This document shows, piece after piece, positions 23,020-35,848 of a stretch of DNA of 64,000 nucleotides. Numbering within the stretch: position 1 is the stretch's first letter; each line of letters begins with the position of its first letter. Position numbers and translations under genes: made by a program. The notes beneath the pieces were generated by a model. It did no database searches and had not been told where the DNA came from. It worked only from the letters and a program-made list of their open reading frames with translations. The stretch is taken from the NCBI GenBank assembly GCA_958295665.1, contig OY282560.1, positions 190,374,561 to 190,438,560 on the forward strand, read 5' to 3'. The DNA is from Tipula vernalis (lineage: Eukaryota; Arthropoda; Insecta; Diptera; Tipulidae).

Positions 23020-24290
23020 TCAAAGAAAGACGTTGTTTCCGTAAAAAATAAAGATGGCACAAGTTAAGAAAAACGTAAACGTCTATTATTATTGAATATG
23101 AAAGAACTCTATTCTTGTTTTAAAGAGACTGACCCGAAAATATAAATTTCTTTTTGTAAATTTGCATTTCTAAGACCAAAATATTGTATTCTTCCCGGAG
23201 CATCTGGAACGCATTCGGTATGCGTATGTACTATTCATCAAAATATGAAACTTATGTTAAGTGCAATAAGCCTGAAGCAATTGATTCAAAATACAAGTAC
23301 TCCTCTTTCTAATTATAAAGACTGCTTAGAAAAAATGGTTTGTTCTAATCCAACTTCCCATTGTTACATCGACAAGTGTAATAAATGTCCAGGAACTATG
23401 GAAGTTATATCTCTAATACGTGAGCAATTAGAAGATTCTTCTATTTCTGATATAAAATGTTCATCGTGGACTGCAACTGATAGAGCAACAGTAACCGAAC
23501 AGACATCGAGTGTTGAAGATTATTTATTTGATCTAGACAATAAGCTAAATACTCTGAAAGTTCATTCTTACATAGCAAAGCAGCAGACTCAGTTTATAAA
23601 TGAAAAAAAAGAAAATCTTAGCCCACATGAAGTACATGTAATGTTTGATTTCTCAGAAAATTATGCTTATGTGTGTCAGAATGCTTCCCAAGCTTTCGAT
23701 TTCAACAATAACCAATGTACACTGGTACCTGTGATTTTCTATTACAAAAAAAATGATGAACTTGAACATCAGAGTATGATTTTTTTGTCTGATAGCCTGA
23801 AACATGACACTGCAGCTGTATATTCTATTCAAACACTACTGATACCAGAAATAAAAAAAAAGGTTAAAAGAATACAAACAATTTATTATTGTACTGACAA
23901 CAACTTGATTAATCATAAAAAAGATTTTAATATTGAAGCAGAATGGCATTACACAGCAACTGCACATGGAAAAAGCACGTATGATGGAATAGGTGCTACT
24001 GTCAAAAGGTCAGCCTACAAGGCAAGCCTTACGGCAAAACCGTCTGAGGAAATATTATTTTCCCAAGCACTATTCAACTGGGCAAAATAAAACATTTCGA
24101 TAATATTAATATTTTATACTTTGATAAAGTATTTCATGACAAAAAGAGGCGAAAATTGAATCGAAGATATCTTAATTGCGAGAGTGTTCCTGAGATTTCG
24201 AAAAACCACGGTTTTATCGTACAGAAAAATAGAATAGTTTTAATTAAAAAATTTTCTAATGATACGAAAGAAAATGCAAATCACTGGTCA
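23020..24290 (+). pseudogene. Transposase-like protein of the 22.6 kb element, interrupted
   Basis: The open part (23245-24090, 281 residues) resembles, from memory, a protein family repeated in many insect and cnidarian genomes that I cannot name. Landmarks are LMLSAISLKQ, CNKCPG (paired cysteines), a first acidic block VMFDFSENYAYV, CTLVPVIFYY, SDSLKHDTAAVY, a second block YYCTDN and HGKSTYDGIGATVKR. The same frame continues upstream to about 23020 (LRPKYCILPGASGTHSVCVC) through stops at 23065-23067 and 23143-23145. After the stop at 24088-24090 the C-terminus continues in another frame (DNINILYFDKVFHDKKRR) to about 24290. The second acidic block is shorter than expected and lacks the Q.KN segment I would expect after it. 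The N-terminus is missing or lies in the TIR. A DDE-type transposase role is inferred from the TIRs and the acidic blocks. Confidence 0.7.
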
Positions 24291-24445
24291 CATCGATATT
24301 CCAATAATCTATCTACAATTATCGTTATTTTGAATTTTGTTGAGGGACTATTTTGGTCTAGAATTTTCAAAAAAAAAAAATTTTTTCTTACATTTTCTGA
24401 CTCCTTATAGTTTTTCAAATCATCTCCCGAAATAATTTCGAGAAA

Positions 24446-24834
24446 TTCGAATTTTTAGCCGGTTAATTTGAATTTATTCGATGATAAATAAGTAATGTCC
24501 GCCATCTTGGATCCGCCATCTAGAATTTGAAACCAGAGCTCAAATTCGTTATGAGAGACCTCGAAAACTTTCGTTTACAAAATTTTGTAGAAATCAGCCA
24601 ATTATGAGAAAATATTTGTTCACCATTTTGGAACCGCAATCTGGAATTTGAAATTAAGGTCCGCCATCTTGCATCCGCCATTTTGAATTTTAATTCTGAT
24701 ATCGGATTCTGGTTCAGCGACCCCCCAAAATACTTTAAATGAGTAATTTGGTCAAAATTATTGAGGAATTATAATTTTTTCGATCATTTTTGACTAAAAA
24801 ATGGCTTTTTATTGTGAGATACCTCACTTTAGAT
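24446..24834 (-). repeat. Right TIR with AAGATGGCGG motif cluster
   Basis: This is the inverted copy of the left TIR. On the plus strand the motif appears as ccgccatctt at 24499 and 24661, ccgccatct at 24513, ccgccatttt at 24675 and caccatttt at 24621, mirroring the left arm. The outer end is cctcactttagat. Confidence 0.85.
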
Positions 24835-26989
<2,155 letters not shown>

Positions 26990-27600
26990 ATTATAAAAGT
27001 GAATAAAAAGAATTACACTATTAAATAGTTTATTTTCTAATTGGAATTATATGAAAAGTTGATTTTTTACAATTTAAAAACCAATCATCCAATTGTATCT
27101 TGATGGTTTAATTTTTAATAATTTTATTAAATGTTTGATGTCAATCCTAGAGATAAGATTTCAGAGTTCAGCACATTTTTAATGAAAGCTATGCCTTATA
27201 CCTGCCAATGTGGTCAAGCTGATCCAAATGTGATGAGTTTTACTAAATTTCACAGAAATTAATAGTTGAGTAGTTTACAACGAATTTTAATCAATTTTAT
27301 CATTATTGCCTAAAATATTTCAATTAATAAATTGTAACTGGAAAATATAATAAACAAATCTTATTCAATTGTTTTATTTATATTACTGATAGTTTCCAAA
27401 ATCATAAACATTTTCAAAACATGTACACATCCGTTTCCTATCGATTATACAGATATAATTCGATAGTGTTAGTTTACTGGGGAGCAGCTATTAAACATCA
27501 GTTAAAGCATATAATAAACCAGTGCAATTCTGTGAAGCGTAGCAAAGTTCATTACAAATGGATCTTTTTGGCTAAATAGTCTGGTACTTGGCCAAGTTTT
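26990..27600 (+). repeat. Diverged relic of the fold-back 1 family
   Basis: The segments ttctaattggaattatatga (27037), aattttattaaa and cacagaaatt (27250 region) follow the order of the left arm of fold-back element 1. The segment ctgtgaagcgtagcaaagtt (27530) and the following ggtacttggccaagttt correspond to the ~160-bp unit's ctgtgaagtatagtatagtt and ggcacatggccaagtta. The copy is much more diverged than the arms at 15650-17558. It ends exactly where the GGATGT array starts. Confidence 0.65.
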
Positions 27601-29793
27601 TGGATATGGATGTGGATGTGGATGTGAATGTTGATGTGGATGTGGATGTGGATGTGGATGTGAATGTGGATGTGGATGTGGATGTGGATGTGGATGTGGA
27701 TGTGGATGTGGATGTGGATGTGGATGTGGATGTGGATGTGGATGTGGATGTGAATGTGGATGTGGATGTGGATGTGGATGTGGATGTGGATGTGGATGTG
27801 GATGTGGATGTGGATGTGGATCTGGATGTGGATGTGGATGTGGATGTGAATGTGGATGTGGATGTGGATGTGGATGTGGATGTGGATGTGGATGTGGATG
27901 TGGATGTTGATGTGGATGTGGATGTGGATGTGGATGTAGATGTGGATGTGGATGTGGATGTGGATGTGGATGTGGATGTGGATGTGGATGTGGATGTGGA
28001 TGTGGATGTGGATGTGGATGTGGATGTGGATGTGGATGTGGATGTGGATGTGGATGTGGATGTGGATGTGGATGTGGATGTGGATGTGGATGTGGATGTG
28101 GATGTGGATGTGGATGTGGATGTGGATGTGGATGTGGATGTGGATGTGGATGTGGATGTGGATGTGGATGTGGATGTGGATGTGGATGTGGATGTGGATG
28201 TGGATGTGGATGTGGATGTGGATGTGGATGTGGATGTGGATGTGGATGTGGATGTGGATGTGGATGTGGATGTGGATGTGGATGTGGATGTGGATGTGGA
28301 TGTGGATGTGGATGTGGATGTGGATGTGGATGTGGATGTGGATGTGGATGTGGATGTGGATGTGGATGTGGATGTGGATGTGGATGTGGATGTGGATGTG
28401 GATGTGGATGTGGATGTGGATGTGGATGTGGATGTGGATGTGGATGTGGATGTGGATGTGGATGTGGATGTGGATGTGGATGTGGATGTGGATGTGGATG
28501 TGGATGTGGATGTGGATGTGGATGTGGATGTGGATGTGGATGTGGATGTGGATGTGGATGTGGATGTGGATGTGGATGTGGATGTGGATGTGGATGTGGA
28601 TGTGGATGTGGATGTGGATGTGGATGTGGATGTGGATGTGGATGTGGATGTGGATGTGGATGTGGATGTGGATGTGGATGTGGATGTGGATGTGGATGTG
28701 GATGTGGATGTGGATGTGGATGTGGATGTGGATGTGGATGTGGATGTGGATGTGGATGTGGATGTGGATGTGGATGTGGATGTGGATGTGGATGTGGATG
28801 TGGATGTGGATGTGGATGTGGATGTGGATGTGGATGTGGATGTGGATGTGGATGTGGATGTGGATGTGGATGTGGATGTGGATGTGGATGTGGATGTGGA
28901 TGTGGATGTGGATGTGGATGTGGATGTGGATGTGGATGTGGATGTGGATGTGGATGTGGATGTGGATGTGGATGTGGATGTGGATGTGGATGTGGATGTG
29001 GATGTGGATGTGGATGTGGATGTGGATGTGGATGTGGATGTGGATGTGGATGTGGATGTGGATGTGGATGTGGATGTGGATGTGGATGTGGATGTGGATG
29101 TGGATGTGGATGTGGATGTGGATGTGGATGTGGATGTGGATGTGGATGTGGATGTGGATGTGGATGTGGATGTGGATGTGGATGTGGATGTGGATGTGGA
29201 TGTGGATGTGGATGTGGATGTGGATGTGGATGTGGATGTGGATGTGGATGTGGATGTGGATGTGGATGTGGATGTGGATGTGGATGTGGATGTGGATGTG
29301 GATGTGGATGTGGATGTGGATGTGGATGTGGATGTGGATGTGGATGTGGATGTGGATGTGGATGTGGATGTGGATGTGGATGTGGATGTGGATGTGGATG
29401 TGGATGTGGATGTGGATGTGGATGTGGATGTGGATGTGGATGTGGATGTGGATGTGGATGTGGATGTGGATGTGGATGTGGATGTGGATGTGGATGTGGA
29501 TGTGGATGTGGATGTGGATGTGGATGTGGATGTGGATGTGGATGTGGATGTGGATGTGGATGTGGATGTGGATGTGGATGTGGATGTGGATGTGGATGTG
29601 GATGTGGATGTGGATGTGGATGTGGATGTGGATGTGGATGTGGATGTGGATGTGGATGTGGATGTGGATGTGGATGTGGATGTGGATGTGGATGTGGATG
29701 TGGATGTGGATGTGGATGTGGATGTGGATGTGGATGTGGATGTGGATGTGGATGTGGATGTGGATGTGGATGTGGATGTGGATTTGGATGTGG
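27601..29793. repeat. Hexanucleotide array (GGATGT)n, ~365 units
   Basis: About 2.19 kb of the six-base unit gatgtg/ggatgt. Variant units (gaatgt, gttgatg, gatctgg, gtagatg) are confined to the first ~345 bp, plus a single gatttgg at the right end. From about 27940 to 29780 every unit is identical. The phase is kept throughout, so all frames on both strands stay open; these are artefacts of a repeat whose length is a multiple of three. The left border is the fold-back relic ending in ccaagtttttggatatgg. Confidence 0.97.
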
Positions 29794-32270
29794 ATGGACA
29801 TTATTATAAATTTTGAATTCATTTAACTTTCGTCAACTTACAAATTAAATTCGAATTATATATATACTTGTTCATAACCGTGTCAAATAATTGAACCTAG
29901 GAAAAACGTGAAGAAAAAAAAGTTCAACCGTGTTAGCAATTGGCACAGAAAAAAAAGCACACTAAAAACGGCCTTGTTGCAATTTTATAAACCAAGCTTA
30001 CCTCAGAGACATTGTTTCATAAACTCTACTAGTTGCTGCATGCACTACGCCATTGCTTGCCGTAATGAGAATATAGGTTTTTTATTTCATATCCAGATAA
30101 CCAAAGCATTAGGTCTCACTTTTATCTTGTCGATTTTACGAAATCGTCCATTCCGAAGAAACCTTCTTAATGGTACTTCCGAATTAATATTTGCGTCCGA
30201 AACGTATCTTTTGAGCTACCACATTCAGTGCAAGATAATGGTTTCTGTTTTGTACTCCTTACTCTACAGGAAGTAAATAAAATATTTAAATTTAAATTTC
30301 ATTAACCATTTTAAAAAAAAAAAAAATTAAAATATACTCATCTCGTATCCCCAGAAGACATTTTTTTAAAAATAAATATAAATAAACACTGTCTAAAAAT
30401 TGTAACAAATTATTTGTGATTGTGTATAATGCGTGCGGACGAGAGTACAAGAAAATGAAAAATCACCCTAAATTAAAAATGATTGCACAAAGAAAAGGGT
30501 AAAATACTCATCATCTTCTTTCATAAAATATCATCTTTAAAAAAAAATTAATTTTATATCCCAAACCTAATATAATGCACACTTCGGTCATTCAACCCTC
30601 TCAATAAATATAAGAAACTTAAGATAATTTTTCAACAAAAAAACGAAAAATCATTCAACCATTTAAGAAAATTCAATCAATATTTTATTCGTAAATTGAA
30701 AATACCAGTCAATGCATTTTTGTTGTTTTTTTTTTTGTGTATGTAGATTGGTACGTGTACGAGTATACCCAACGTTACTGTTGTTTATTGGTTTTCATTT
30801 TAGACACTTTACATGTAAAATATGTAATTCAATATTTCTTGTGTGTTTTTTTTTTTTTTTTTGTAAGTGACAAGTAGAAAAATCCAATTAACTTAATTCA
30901 ATATTATAGTTTTCTTATGTTTTATATCGAACATTTTAAATAAAATACAATTGTGAATTCACATACTGTATATATATATATATATGAATAAACACTAACA
31001 ACAAATTATTATATAACAGGAAAAAGTTGTTAAAGATGTAAACACAACATTTACAGAAACAACAAGAACAAAAAGTGTAGACTAAAATCCATTAACTACA
31101 TACCCTAGGTTGTCAAACCGAAATACATACCTTCCATTAGAATTTTTTTTCCATATTTTGTTTATTTTCCATAGATCCACATAATGTTCTAGAACAAAAT
31201 TTTCTTTTCTTACTTGCTTGTATTCTATTACTATAGAAAAAAAATGGCGATTTTCATTTAAACTTTAGTTGTTGTTTCATTCATAATTATTCAAACCCCT
31301 GAAAGTTTTCCTTTTTAAATAACAAACACAAAACAAGAAAATTTCCAAATTTTTATTTGTATTTTTGTTATGTTTGAAATAAGATAAATTATATAGAAGA
31401 GGAATATTTATTTACCTTCGTTTTTCCATTGTTTGCTAAAACGTGAAATTCATTAAATAACAACAACTTTGGTATGGCACGGAAAATTGGGAAAACAAAA
31501 CAAAAACATACATTTCAATTTATTTTTTATTTGTGCGTTTTTTACTCGCACAGTTTTAAAAGAAACAAATATTCGTAACTTTGGTAACAACACAACCTAT
31601 AGTAGGAAGATTTCAAAACGAGGGAGGGAAGTCTCGTAAATTTCAAAGAAACACTATGCGGACACCCTTATTTCTAGAATAATTTTAAAAATAGTAAAAT
31701 AAATAAAATAAAATCGTATAATTAGATCTTACAATTTTTGTTTTTGCTTAATTTCGTTTTTTTTGTTGGCTAGGATAGAAAAAAAAAATTGATTGAAAAA
31801 AGACGAATAATAATAATAAGAATTAGGAATTTATTTTCGTTCTATAAATTTGAATTGCTAATTTGAATTTAGTTCACGATTTTTTTTACGTTTTGTTTTT
31901 GTTTTTGAGGGCCATAATTAGAGATTGGCTTTGTTAGTTAGTTGCTTTGCGCTTATTACAACGTGAATTATTTGCATTTTTATTTTTTTTATTTTATTTT
32001 GAAAATGCAAGATAATGGAAATTTAACAAGCAATTAGGATTTTAAAAATAAATAAATCATCTAAAAATAAATCATTTAAATCAATAGAATTTTGTTTTTG
32101 CTCTTGTTTAATTAATATATGATGGACATTTTACAATTTGATTAAATATTAAATAACAACTTTTTCTATGACGGTAAGGGAAGCCATCAGCTTACACTTC
32201 ACTAGCGCGGGTATTATTTTGATACACAAGCAACTTATATTTTCTCACAAATATTCAAAGATTCAGAGAA
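29794..32270. other. AT-rich intergenic DNA
   Basis: No gene recognised. A 122-codon plus-strand frame (29908-30276) shows no motif I can interpret and is probably chance. Numerous A and T homopolymers and a short (TA) run (30970) are present. Confidence 0.5.
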
Positions 32271-32274
32271 AATA

Positions 32275-32465
32275 TCATTGCCAAAGTTGTCAGGCGGAAG
32301 AAGGGAGTTTGCTTGGTGACCTTGGAGGGTCTTGAATGACCTTAGTTATAATATTACGGACATAAAGGTTTCTTTTTGCCGATATCTTCGAAACTAAAGT
32401 AATTCAAGATCATCCTGGGTCACCAAACAAATTTCCTTCTTCCATCTGATAACTTTCGAGATTAT
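32275..32465. repeat. Short inverted repeat (MITE-like hairpin)
   Basis: The left arm ttgccaaagttgtcaggcgg, agaaggga and gcttggtgacc (32278-32325) is matched in reverse complement by ggtcaccaaacaaatttcct and ccatctgataactttcgaga (32410-32462). About 65-70 bp pair on each side, at roughly 80 percent by eye, around a 50-bp centre. No coding sequence. It may be a small non-autonomous DNA element. Confidence 0.65.
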
Positions 32466-32832
32466 TCACGAACATTATTTGTGGAGTTACTGGTTTGAAG
32501 TGACATTTTTTTTCGACTGTGTTTGAAGTTCTTGATCTATATTATTTTGTAAAAGCTTCGTGGTGTTTGACAATTCATCGATGAATCTCCTTAATTTCAT
32601 GTTTGAATTTTTATTAAGATGATTCTTGACTAAATTGCACCAGTTTTCAATGATTGTGTGTATAGTTCTATTAGTTACTGATACCTTTTAAAATTGTGGA
32701 AGTCCATAATGCATGCGTTGTGACCGGGGCAGCTTCTTAACTGCTGGTTTTACAAGGAACTGCGTAATACCGGCGAAAAGCAAATCATTGTTGACGTTTT
32801 TATTATTTATTAGGTAAAATTTATACGGCACT
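32466..32832 (-). other. Spacer with a possible coding scrap
   Basis: On the minus strand, 32510-32790 can be read as LPRSQRMHYGLPQF, then a stop, then TIHTIIENWCNLVKNHLN, FIDELSNTTKLLQNN and a stop. It looks protein-like in composition but matches nothing I recognise. It may be the decayed C-terminus of an old mobile element. Confidence 0.3.
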
Positions 32833-33085
32833 ATATGAGTCGTATAAATACAAAACTCGATATGTGCGTTGTAAATGATATCTTGTGAAATGCGAAAAAC
32901 CTTCTACGGGAAATATAAATGTCGTCGATAATATTTTTTTACTGTAGCTGTTTTGGTTTAACTAAAGTGACCGTTTACTAAGAAAACAATAATTGTACCC
33001 TTTTGGGTTTGTGTATTAGAGCCCTTTAAAAATTGTAAATAGCGAGTTTTGTAACTGATGTTACTTTTTAGCGAGTTTTGATCTT
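32833..33085. repeat. Left TIR and subterminal GCGAGTTTTG motifs
   Basis: The TIR occupies 32833-32870 and holds one motif in inverted form (caaaactcg). Two more direct copies follow: tagcgagttttgtaa near 33042 and tagcgagttttgatc near 33072. Repeated subterminal motifs commonly act as transposase-binding sites; that role is inferred. Confidence 0.8.
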
Positions 33086-33429
33086 AAAATTCTCGTCTAA
33101 TGGTATATATTTTAAGAATATTAAATTCTATTATGTTAACCCATTCAATAATTTTAATCAATTATAATCCAATAAATAATAAAAAATATCTTTCAGATTA
33201 AAAAAAAAATATTTTTATTTATACCAAAGAAAAACAATTCTTAAAACTCTCTAAAATTTAGGCACAGCAAATGACCGGGTTGAAGATACCCATAAAATAA
33301 TACAAAATTAGTTAACAAAATAAAAAATAAAAATAAATAAAATAATCACATAAAAATCCCTTCTTGGGTAAATCACGCTTCGTTAATATAAATAGGAACT
33401 ATCTAATTTCTACCTTCTTGAAAAATTAT

Positions 33430-35395
33430 TTAAAATCGCAGGCCTTCGTGCTGAACTTGAGTCTCACATATCTCATGTTGGGATATATTCACAGAATTGT
33501 TAGAACCATTCGAATAATTGATCATATTTTTATAAAATTTTAGCTTCTTCCTTTCCGGCCAATTTTCTCCATAATGCTTGAATAACAAATGTTTGACATC
33601 AGCCAGTTTTGCTTCAGGCAACTGTACACCTGGTTGTACAAGAGCTAGATTCATCTGAGCTAAATATTTCCCCCGTTTGTTGATCGGTTTAGCCGCTCCT
33701 AGGTCGAATTTGTAAGCTACTTCTCCGCGAACCAATACATTTCTATTTCCTTTGGTAAGGATGAATCGCTTAGCTTCACTAAACTTGAAGTGCCAGTTTG
33801 AGGTTGGCCTTATTATTTTAGCAGCCTCAGTTTTCCAATCGTGGACGGGACAATCTACATTTCCAAGATGTAGAACAGTAGCATGGTCTTTATAAATTTG
33901 GATGTACTCTTCGGGTTGTACCATTGATTGTTTATTACGAATCTAAACAGGAAAAAAATGTTAAAACCCATTAAAACTATAATTTCGATAAATGGTTGAT
34001 AAGTTAGAGATTATTTTTACCTCTTTCTCCAATTTTGCCAATACTCGATCTGGTGGTAAAACCGAGTGTCCCGGAATAGGAAAAATTAATTCCAAACTAG
34101 TAATATTGGCCGGTTATTCCTAAAGTAACCACTAACAATAGGTACTAATCATGATTGAGTTCTTGTTCTGGCCGCCGCATCCGTCCGCGATTAACCGTAG
34201 TGTCTTCTTATTGGCCAGATCAAGATTGTTAAGTCAGTGGTGTACCGCAGATGCTATTTGTATTGACCCCTTTTGAAACAAGTCTTCGGTGCAAGTGTAC
34301 AAGAAGACATTTTCCCTAGACAATGCTGCTTTTGACGATCCAACGACTATACCGAAATATATATATATATATATAAATTTGGCGACTGTAGTAAGCAGCC
34401 TGGTCAGCTACTTTTGGTAGCACCATATTTTTTTGACAGTCAAATGATATCGTAACCAAATCATCGGCTTCCTGCTGCAATAGGTTGAAGAACGCTTTTG
34501 CGCGCCTTTTGTGAACTAATCTTTGAACCATTAAACTCTGCTTTATGTTTGCATCTGTTTCAAATTTAATTCGTTCATTTAGCATTATGCACATAGAACA
34601 CATATCAGTGGCTAGCATTTTGAAACCAATATTAAAGCAACTGTTAAATATGTTTTGGAAGTAAGACCTTTTAATGCCTAAATTAGGCGTTTCAGATATA
34701 AACATTCTAAACATTTTATTAATGTTTAATTCATTCGGCAAATATTGCCTTCTGATATTTTTATTTCTGCAATAATGCAGTTCGACCGTTTTAAATTTTT
34801 TGATAAAATTGTTTACGCAATCCTTTTTGTGCTGGTTTTTTCGACCAATCCTATCACCTCTTCGCCGTTCAACAGGTCCTAGCCCGGTCTCATAATGTAC
34901 TTTCGCAAGTCTTACAACTCGGTCTTTTTTGATACGTAGTATGCCACAAAATGCTACCTGGCAAACCCGTACGACGTTTTTATTTTGTTTTCTTACGTAA
35001 TAAACTACCGAAATCGTTCTTTTAAGGGAAGTATGTTCACCTCTCCTTGCAGAATTTATTGCACTCACGAACTTTAGTAGGAATGCATCTTGTGTCAATT
35101 TCTCCGAGGTCGAGTAAAACGAATTAACGAAACTTGTCGCATCTCTTGCGTTAATCGAATTGCACTGAAAAGCGTTCGAATTCTTTTTATGTGTGCACTT
35201 TGGCACAATCGGCTCATTCTTTTGATTGTATCTATTGTATATATTTTTTTAATTGAATAGTAAGATGAACTAAGCTTTATTAAATGTTATCAATTACCTG
35301 TTTTCTTTTTCTTGAGTCCGCTTGTCTTTCATAATACACCGTTTTCTGGCCTCCTCCCCGTTTAATATAACTATGGGGTTTTCCACACTTTCCAT
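33430..35395 (-). pseudogene. Three-exon transposase-like gene, broken
   Basis: Exon 1 (35395-35298) starts ATG and encodes MESVENPIVILNGEEARKR. Intron 1 (35297-35232, 66 bp) has GT and AG ends. Exon 2 (35231-34021) encodes most of the protein, including CGILRIKKDRV, RRGDRIGRK, HYCRNKNIRRQYLP, CSMCIMLNE, the first acidic block ISFDCQKN and VADQAAYYSRQ. Intron 2 (34020-33943, 78 bp) also has GT and AG. Exon 3 (33942-33430) holds IRNKQS, EEYIQIYKDHATV, DWKTEAAK and WHFKFSEAKR. A (TA)n expansion near 34355-34375 shifts exon 2 out of frame. The later blocks LIADGCGGQNKNS and GHSVLPPDRVLAKLEKE are then read in a second frame, with additional stops near 34236 and 34155. From memory this family recurs in insect and other invertebrate genomes without a name I can give. 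The role as transposase is inferred from the TIRs. Confidence 0.8.
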
Positions 35396-35559
35396 ATTGT
35401 TTTTCAACGTTTTAATTTAAATAAACCGTTGTTGTATGTATATTATACATAAGACATGAGAAGCATGTCCACTCACCATGAAGTACTTTTCTAAACTCAA
35501 CAAAACGTCAAAATTTTACCGCTAATTTAACTGAAATTTTTTTTTTTTTTTTTTTTTTG

Positions 35560-35848
35560 TAGATAACGAGTTTTGTATTTTTTGGTACCAAGGTATATTG
35601 TAAATAGCGAGTTTTGAATGAAATTTTATATAAGTAGATAAAGCATTTTGAACATGATTTACTTTGTAAATAACGAATTTTGCATTAAATGGCAATGTTT
35701 ATCACTTAAAATGGTAGGTAAATCATCAGTTTTGCTAAACAATTTTTAGTTAGTACTGTTGCCCTTGGAAATACGAATCAAACGACATATGTAGCACAAA
35801 AATTTGAGAAAATGCATATAGCGAGTTTTGCATTTATACGACTCATAT
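35560..35848. repeat. Right TIR and subterminal GCGAGTTTTG motifs
   Basis: Four copies or near-copies are present: aacgagttttgta (35567), agcgagttttgaa (35598), aacgaattttgca (35674) and agcgagttttgca inside the TIR (35820). Each is preceded by gtaaata or similar (gtagata, gtaaata, gtaaata), so the repeated unit is nearer gtaaatagcgagttttg. Confidence 0.8.

Larger units (their letters stand above)
22623..24834 (+). mobile_element. DNA transposon with ~390-bp TIRs, unassigned superfamily
   Basis: Two long terminal inverted repeats (22623 to ~23017 and ~24446 to 24834) flank a transposase pseudogene on the plus strand. The outer ends read atctaaagtgaggtatctca and its complement, and contain their own small palindrome, gtgag-gtat-ctcac. 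The element lies against the Gag of Gypsy B on the left. The right flank does not resume Gypsy, so no target-site duplication could be confirmed. The superfamily is not assigned. Confidence 0.85.
32833..35848 (-). mobile_element. DNA transposon with spliced transposase, unassigned superfamily
   Basis: The ends are inverted repeats of about 37 bp: atatgagtcgtataaat then caaaactcg on the left (32833-32870), and the complement cgagttttgcatttatacga then ctcatat on the right (35811-35848). Four mismatches separate the two. Inside each end lie further copies of a gcgagttttg motif. Between them, on the minus strand, is one three-exon transposase pseudogene. The sequence around the tips (tata|tgag and ctca|tatt) allows a short TA-type target duplication but does not prove one. 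Confidence 0.85.

Noticed and set aside
27552..29826. Open frames of 628-756 codons (DV, HI and MW dipeptide repeats)
   Set aside because: They are produced on both strands by an uninterrupted six-base repeat; there is no unique coding sequence or start context.
29908..30276. 122-codon plus-strand frame as a gene
   Set aside because: No recognisable domain, A/T-rich start region, and no supporting splice or promoter context.
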